The notes under the pieces are model-generated. The model had not been told where the DNA came from. It worked only from the letters and a program-made list of their open reading frames with translations, and searched no databases. A DNA stretch of 64,000 nt from the NCBI GenBank assembly GCA_041917755.1, contig JAYRWY010000017.1:204983-268982 (forward strand), in the 5' to 3' direction. Each line of letters opens with the position of its first letter. Positions within the stretch are counted from its first letter, which is position 1. Positions 59,688 through 64,000 of this stretch are shown in pieces. The stretch is from RGZA01 sp041917755 (GTDB taxonomy: Bacteria; Pseudomonadota; Alphaproteobacteria; UBA9219; RGZA01). The position numbers were made by a program, and so were the translations under genes.

Positions 59688-60452
59688 ATGCGCGTCACAA
59701 TTTGGGTAACCGAACATCCTTACGCACAGCGTATTGCATCTGCGCTTAAGGTTGGCTTTAAAGATGACGGCGTTATTGCAACTCCTATTCATTATACAGA
59801 CGATAATATTAATGCCACGGATGTCCACATCGGGTATGGCGTACGCCGTGGAATGGATGAAGTGTATCGCCGCATCGGCATGGCAGGAAAATACTGGTTT
59901 AATATTGATTTAGGATATTTTGGCGCATCGCACTTTGATGGCACCTATCGCATCGCCTACAAGGGGACACAAAATAAATTCGATGCAAGTACTCAGTCTG
60001 GTACTTGCCCTGATATTCATCCATGGAAGATTGGCGGGGAGTATGCACTTATTTGTCCGCCAACAGAATCCGCAGCAGAATTTTTTGGTATTGATGAGGC
60101 GCGATGGCTCGAACAGGCACAGGCACAGGCAAGGCAACTTGGCCTGACAGTAAAAATCCGCCGCAAGGATGATCCTGAAAAACTTGATGATGCCTTTGCA
60201 ACATCAGGCGCAGTTATTACGTTTAATTCATCTGTGGGCTGGAAGGCCTTGCAATCGGGTATTCCTGCATTTAGCGATGTGAACCACAGCACGCTGGGTT
60301 CGTGGCATGGCGCAGTAAACTCCTTGGATGGGCTTAAGCAGCTGAGCCGTGAAAGCCTGTTTCGTTTTATGTGTGCCAATCAATTGACCTTGCTTGATAT
60401 CCAGCAAGGCAAGCTTTTACCATTATTAAAACGCTCCCTTCCGGCGGCATAA
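59688..60452 (+). CDS. Unknown protein between SRP RNA and dnaX
   Basis: A 254-residue soluble protein that I cannot name. It has the look of a glycosyltransferase-B-like alpha/beta fold: an opening strand MRVTIWVTEHPYAQRI, a middle stretch IHPWKIGGEYALICPP and a C-terminal part ITFNSSVGWKALQSGIPAF that resembles the sugar-nucleotide-binding region of such enzymes. The ATG at 59688 with AAGGCAAC upstream is preferred; an ATG at 59655 overlaps non-protein-like sequence. It lies in front of dnaX in the same direction. Role in surface polysaccharide modification is a guess. Confidence 0.65.
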   Translation: MRVTIWVTEHPYAQRIASALKVGFKDDGVIATPIHYTDDNINATDVHIGYGVRRGMDEVYRRIGMAGKYWFNIDLGYFGASHFDGTYRIAYKGTQNKFDASTQSGTCPDIHPWKIGGEYALICPPTESAAEFFGIDEARWLEQAQAQARQLGLTVKIRRKDDPEKLDDAFATSGAVITFNSSVGWKALQSGIPAFSDVNHSTLGSWHGAVNSLDGLKQLSRESLFRFMCANQLTLLDIQQGKLLPLLKRSLPAA

Positions 60453-60531
60453 ACCCCAACGAATAAGCCATTTTTATTGGGGCACAGAATCCCGCTTTAT
60501 TCACGGGCGCGGCCTGCCTATTGTCATCGTT

Positions 60532-62358
60532 ATGAGTATGCTTTTTGCCGAAATGACCGAAACCGAGAGCGCTGCGCCTGTGGCGTACCGTGTGCTTGCG
60601 CGCAAATATCGCCCGACCAATTTTGATGAATTGATTGGCCAAGATATTTTGGTACGTACCCTTACTAATGCGATTGAAAGTGGCCGCCTTGCGCAGGCCT
60701 ATATGCTAACAGGGGTGCGCGGAGTTGGAAAGACAACCACGGCGCGTATTATTGCGCGTGCACTTAATTGCATTGGAGCAGATGGTAAAGGTGGCCCCAC
60801 TATTAAACCATGCGGCGTGTGCGCAAATTGCGAAGCGATTACCCAAGACCGCCATGTCGACGTCTTGGAAATGGACGCTGCATCCAGAACTGGCGTGGAT
60901 GATATTCGCGATATTGTGGATGGTGTGCGTTATGGCCCTGTAAGTGCCCGCTACAAAGTTTATATCATCGATGAAGTCCATATGCTGTCGAAGAACGCAT
61001 TCAATGCGTTATTAAAGACATTGGAAGAACCGCCCCCGCACACTAAATTTATCTTTGCAACTACTGAAATTCGTAAGGTTCCGGTAACTGTTTTATCCCG
61101 CTGCCAACGCTTTGATTTACGTAGAGTGGATGCATCGCTTTTACAAGAACATTTCAAACGCGTATCCCAAGCTGAACAAATGGATGCCGAAGATGAAGCC
61201 TTGGCGCTGATTGCGCGTGCAGCTGATGGCTCGGTGCGAGATGGCCTCAGTTTGCTTGACCAGGCAATCGCACGTGCAGAAACCAAAGTGGTTACGGGTG
61301 ATGATGTGCGTGCAATGTTAGGTTTGGCTGACCGTGCGCAACTGATTGCCCTATTTGAAGCATTGCACACCGGCGTGCCAGTAAAGGCATTAGACATTGC
61401 AGGCGAGCTTCGGGCATTGGGCGCAGATCCGCTGGTTATCTTGCATGACTTGGCCGATATCGCACACACACTTACCCGCGCAAAAATTTCACCGCAACTG
61501 GCACAGGGCCAAGCGCTTCCTGAACTGGAACGCAATCTGGCAACGACTTTAGGTGCAAAGCTTGGTCTTCCTGCATTAACCCGCACATGGCAAATGCTGC
61601 TTAAGGGTATGAGTGAAGTGCAACAAGCCCCCGATGCGCATCAGGCATTGGAAATGGTGCTTATTCGTTTAAGCTATGCAGCTGATTTGCCGCCGCCCGG
61701 CGACTTGATTAAGAAGTTGCAGGAATCCGGCATGACCGATCATTCTGCGCCGCGCCCTAATGGCAATGGCGGCAATGGCGCAGGAACCCATGCGATACGA
61801 AGCAGTTATGCATCAGGTAATCTTGCAATTGCATCATCATCCCCCCAGCCGCGTATAGCAGTGCGGGCGCAAACACAACCCGATAGGGCGGAGCCAGACA
61901 AAGCAGCAGACAAAAACGTTGCCGCCATGCCGGAAAACTTTCAGGCACTGGTCAATTTGTTTGAAGAGAAAAAAGAAATCACTCTATACAGCCATCTTTA
62001 TTCCGAAGTGCATTTGGTGAATTTCGCGCCGGGTCTTCTTGAAATTCGCGTCAGTGCGCGTGCCCCGCAAAATCTGGCTGGAAAAGTATCACAGCATTTG
62101 TCGGAATGGACCGGCAAACGCTGGATGGTCACGCTTTCAACTCAGGAAGGTGAGCCAACATTAAGCGAAAGTGCTAAACTGCACAAAGCCGCGCGCATGC
62201 AAAATGCAGAAAACCATCCATTGGTGAAAGCGGTGCTAGGCACGTTTCCCGATGCGAAGTTGACAGCTTTGCGCACACGGGTAAAAGAAGTGGACGTTCA
62301 AGAACCTGCAGGCAAGGAAACCGAGCTCGCAGAAATCAGTTTCGATGAAGAAGAATAA
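60532..62358 (+). CDS. dnaX: DNA polymerase III gamma/tau subunit
   Basis: A 608-residue clamp-loader subunit. The AAA+ part has the P-loop GVRGVGKTTT, a zinc module of Cys residues (LNC, CGVC, NC), Walker B IDEVHML and the arginine-finger motif SRCQRFDLR. The C-terminal third (tau part, after residue 400) is Gly/Asn/Ala-rich and then helical, and binds the polymerase. A later ATG at 60556 is possible. No slippery run giving a separate gamma form was sought in detail. It is followed by ybaB and recR, the classical order. Confidence 0.96.
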   Translation: MSMLFAEMTETESAAPVAYRVLARKYRPTNFDELIGQDILVRTLTNAIESGRLAQAYMLTGVRGVGKTTTARIIARALNCIGADGKGGPTIKPCGVCANCEAITQDRHVDVLEMDAASRTGVDDIRDIVDGVRYGPVSARYKVYIIDEVHMLSKNAFNALLKTLEEPPPHTKFIFATTEIRKVPVTVLSRCQRFDLRRVDASLLQEHFKRVSQAEQMDAEDEALALIARAADGSVRDGLSLLDQAIARAETKVVTGDDVRAMLGLADRAQLIALFEALHTGVPVKALDIAGELRALGADPLVILHDLADIAHTLTRAKISPQLAQGQALPELERNLATTLGAKLGLPALTRTWQMLLKGMSEVQQAPDAHQALEMVLIRLSYAADLPPPGDLIKKLQESGMTDHSAPRPNGNGGNGAGTHAIRSSYASGNLAIASSSPQPRIAVRAQTQPDRAEPDKAADKNVAAMPENFQALVNLFEEKKEITLYSHLYSEVHLVNFAPGLLEIRVSARAPQNLAGKVSQHLSEWTGKRWMVTLSTQEGEPTLSESAKLHKAARMQNAENHPLVKAVLGTFPDAKLTALRTRVKEVDVQEPAGKETELAEISFDEEE

Positions 62359-62372
62359 GGATAGGAATTATT

Positions 62373-62696
62373 ATGAAGAATATCGGTAATATGATGCGCC
62401 AAGCGCAAGAAATGCAAACCCGCCTGGCCACCATGCAAAACGAGCTCGCGAATGCAGAGCTTCATGGCGCATCTGGCGGCGGGCTGGTATCTGTTGTTTT
62501 AAATGGCCGTGGTGAAGCCAAAAAAATCACCCTAGATCCAAAAGTGGTGGATGCATCTGATATTGGCATGCTCGAGGATTTAATCGTGGCTGCTTATAAC
62601 GATGCACGCAAAAAAATTGAACAACATGTGGAAACAGAAACCCAGAAAATTATGGGTGGTATGGCGCTTCCCCCTGGCTTTAAACTGCCATTTTAA
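62373..62696 (+). CDS. ybaB: YbaB/EbfC-family DNA-binding protein
   Basis: A 107-residue nucleoid-associated protein with the helix QAQEMQTRLATMQNELANAE and the strand region GGGLVSVVLNGRGEAKKI typical of the YbaB/EbfC family. It lies between dnaX and recR as in most proteobacteria, with a 14-base gap before and 8 after. AGGATAGGAA is the ribosome binding site. Confidence 0.96.
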   Translation: MKNIGNMMRQAQEMQTRLATMQNELANAELHGASGGGLVSVVLNGRGEAKKITLDPKVVDASDIGMLEDLIVAAYNDARKKIEQHVETETQKIMGGMALPPGFKLPF

Positions 62697-62704
62697 GGCT
62701 TTTT

Positions 62705-63322
62705 ATGTTCGCTGCCGATAATCCTCTTCAACGGCTAATTGCATTGCTGGCTAAGCTGCCGGGTCTTGGCCCGCGCTCGGCTCGCCGTGTGGCACTTAGT
62801 TTGATGAAGAAACCGGAAACGCTATTAAAGCCACTGGCTGAAGCTATGCTGGAAACCGCGCGCACAATGCGTCTATGCGAAGCATGCGGAAATCTCGATA
62901 CACAAAATCCCTGCGGCGTATGTCAAGATACTCGCCGTGACCGCAGCATGGTTTGCGTTGTTGAAGACGTAAGTGATTTATGGGCAATGGAACGCAGCGG
63001 AATTTATCGCGGCCTGTATCACATTCTTGGCGGCACGCTTTCTGCACTGGATGGTGTAGGGCCCGATCAACTACGCATCTCCGGATTATTGCAACGCGTT
63101 AATTCATCGCGCGATAGTGCATCGCCGGTGCGCGAAGTAATTCTGGCGCTCAACGCAACCTTGGAAGGGCAAACCACTGCACATGTGGTGGCCGAACAGC
63201 TTGAGCCAACTGGCGTCTCGCTCACACGGCTTGCCCATGGCCTGCCCATTGGCGGGGAGCTGGATTATTTGGATGACGGCACCCTCATCGCGGCGTTTCA
63301 TGCCCGTGCCAAGGCCGGATAG
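62705..63322 (+). CDS. recR: Recombination mediator RecR
   Basis: A 205-residue protein with helix-hairpin-helix (LPGLGPRSARRVAL), a four-Cys zinc site (CEACGNL, CGVCQD) and a Toprim domain beginning at MVCVVEDVSDLWAME with the acidic residues in place. With RecO it loads RecA at gaps. Last gene of the dnaX-ybaB-recR run. Confidence 0.97.
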   Translation: MFAADNPLQRLIALLAKLPGLGPRSARRVALSLMKKPETLLKPLAEAMLETARTMRLCEACGNLDTQNPCGVCQDTRRDRSMVCVVEDVSDLWAMERSGIYRGLYHILGGTLSALDGVGPDQLRISGLLQRVNSSRDSASPVREVILALNATLEGQTTAHVVAEQLEPTGVSLTRLAHGLPIGGELDYLDDGTLIAAFHARAKAG

Positions 63323-63622
63323 GGCGTTTGCCAATCTTGCCTAATGGCCATTCTGGCCTGAAATATTCACAAAAATAATCCCCGACTACACAGTCAACCC
63401 GCAATCATGCAGGGTTAATTGTTTTTTAACGCTAAAAGCCTTGTTGCGACGCAAAACTAGGCATAAGCTTTGGCCATCATCATTGGAGTGAATGTTTATA
63501 TATGCCTTTTTTCTTTCATTCAGGGCTTGTTAAGCATTTTGTTTGCATCATGACTATCGCGGCAAACCTCAATGTTGGGGGCCTATTTGGTTTAACGTGC
63601 CCAGAAAAAAGGGCCACAAACC
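63323..63622. promoter_or_regulatory. 300-base gap after recR
   Basis: No gene is apparent. A 10-base palindrome AATGGCCATT lies at 63343-63352. A hairpin with bulge, AACCC-GCA/TGC-A-GGGTT (63396-63416), followed after six bases by six T (63422-63427), is a likely terminator for the dnaX operon. The AT-rich part beyond 63430 probably holds the promoter for the last gene. Confidence 0.5.
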
Positions 63623-63979
63623 GTGGATAAAACAGAAGTGCACAGCGCAGCGTTAGCAACAACTGAGCAATCAGGCTCCAGAACCACGCAAGGCAGCGAT
63701 TACTTCGACACGATTTCATTCTCTATCTTGGTTAACGCCCGTGGCCGCGTGTGCATGCTTTATGATAAGCCGTTTAATGCCATTCCTGTCTGGGTTAAGT
63801 ACCTGACAAAACAGCGTAAATTGCAGTTAATCTTCGATAATGGCATGGAATACGTCATTAATTACATCATGGATGATAAGTTTAATAAGATATTTCTTAA
63901 CTTGCCCAAGCTGTTCATTGTTCGTTTTGAGGACATGAAACCAATTGAGGGCTTTGACACCAGCGTTATTAAGGAATAG
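63623..63979 (+). CDS. Unknown 118-residue protein at window end
   Basis: Not recognised. A soluble protein: about 25 polar N-terminal residues, then a compact beta-rich domain (ISFSILVNARGRVCMLYD, KLQLIFDNGMEYVINYIMDD, NKIFLNLPKLFIVRFED). The start is a GTG at 63623, preceded by AAAAAAGGG about 12 bases upstream; no ATG fits better. The downstream neighbour is outside the window. Confidence 0.6.
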   Translation: MDKTEVHSAALATTEQSGSRTTQGSDYFDTISFSILVNARGRVCMLYDKPFNAIPVWVKYLTKQRKLQLIFDNGMEYVINYIMDDKFNKIFLNLPKLFIVRFEDMKPIEGFDTSVIKE

Positions 63980-64000
63980 TATACTAGTTAAGTGTGATAT

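Noticed and set aside
60960..61586. 208-codon reverse frame inside dnaX
   Set aside because: Antisense shadow rich in Ser/Ala/Arg within a conserved gene.
1..64000. CRISPR arrays, insertion sequences, integrases, prophage genes
   Set aside because: None was seen on reading both strands; no regularly spaced repeats or transposase-like proteins.

Overview
The window reads as chromosomal DNA of a free-living alphaproteobacterium of moderate GC. The evidence is the Tad/Cpa pilus locus of Caulobacter type, a small SRP RNA upstream of dnaX-ybaB-recR, a CpaD-family lipoprotein, CcmF-type cytochrome c maturation and the general protein style. A Micavibrio-like or other deep-branching lineage is possible, but this is a guess. 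No transposase, integrase, relaxase, CRISPR array or origin was seen.

Bases 1-21.7 kb hold most of a type IVB (Dot/Icm, IncI-tra type) secretion apparatus. The order icmC-icmD-icmD'-icmJ-icmB is the same as in Legionella. It is followed by icmP (dotM), an unknown membrane protein and the coupling ATPase icmO (dotL). Next come four cysteine-rich exported proteins of unknown function (10.1-15.4 kb), closed by a strong terminator. A second block carries an unknown cytoplasmic protein, a lytic transglycosylase, a DsbC/TrbB-like thioredoxin-fold protein, a small membrane protein, then dotD-dotC-dotB-icmT. DotA, DotG, DotH and DotI homologues are not in the window. Because the first gene is cut by the left edge, some may lie upstream.

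Bases 21.9-33.0 kb hold an R64-like thin-pilus (type IVb) set: pilL, pilN, pilO, pilP, pilQ, pilR, pilS, a PilM-like protein and a PilV-like tip protein. The PilV-like protein ends in a self-cleaving S74 chaperone domain of the tail-spike kind. R64 also couples an I-type transfer system to this pilus family, but here no relaxase is visible and the block sits between chromosomal genes. A role in delivery to, or attachment on, other cells is therefore as likely as conjugation.

Bases 33.0-44.2 kb hold a small cysteine-rich secreted protein (reverse strand) and a Tad/Flp pilus locus: flp, cpaA, cpaB, cpaC, cpaD, cpaE, cpaF, tadB, tadC, an unknown gene, and tadD on the reverse strand. The pilin gene is separated from cpaA by a strongly structured RNA element.

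Bases 44.3-64 kb are mostly housekeeping: a MarR regulator, ccmF, a HAD phosphatase, panB, a ThiF/MoeB E1-like enzyme, a CheY-like regulator with an unknown partner, the thiO-thiS-thiG-thiE operon, tRNA-Arg(CCG), a DMT transporter, an ABC ATPase, a zf-CHCC protein, polA, tRNA-Arg(CCT), a BigR/SqrR-like repressor divergent from a YgaP-like rhodanese, an AhpD-like protein, the SRP RNA, an unknown protein, dnaX-ybaB-recR and a final hypothetical gene. All functions are assigned from motifs, length, order and remembered family features; no database search was run.
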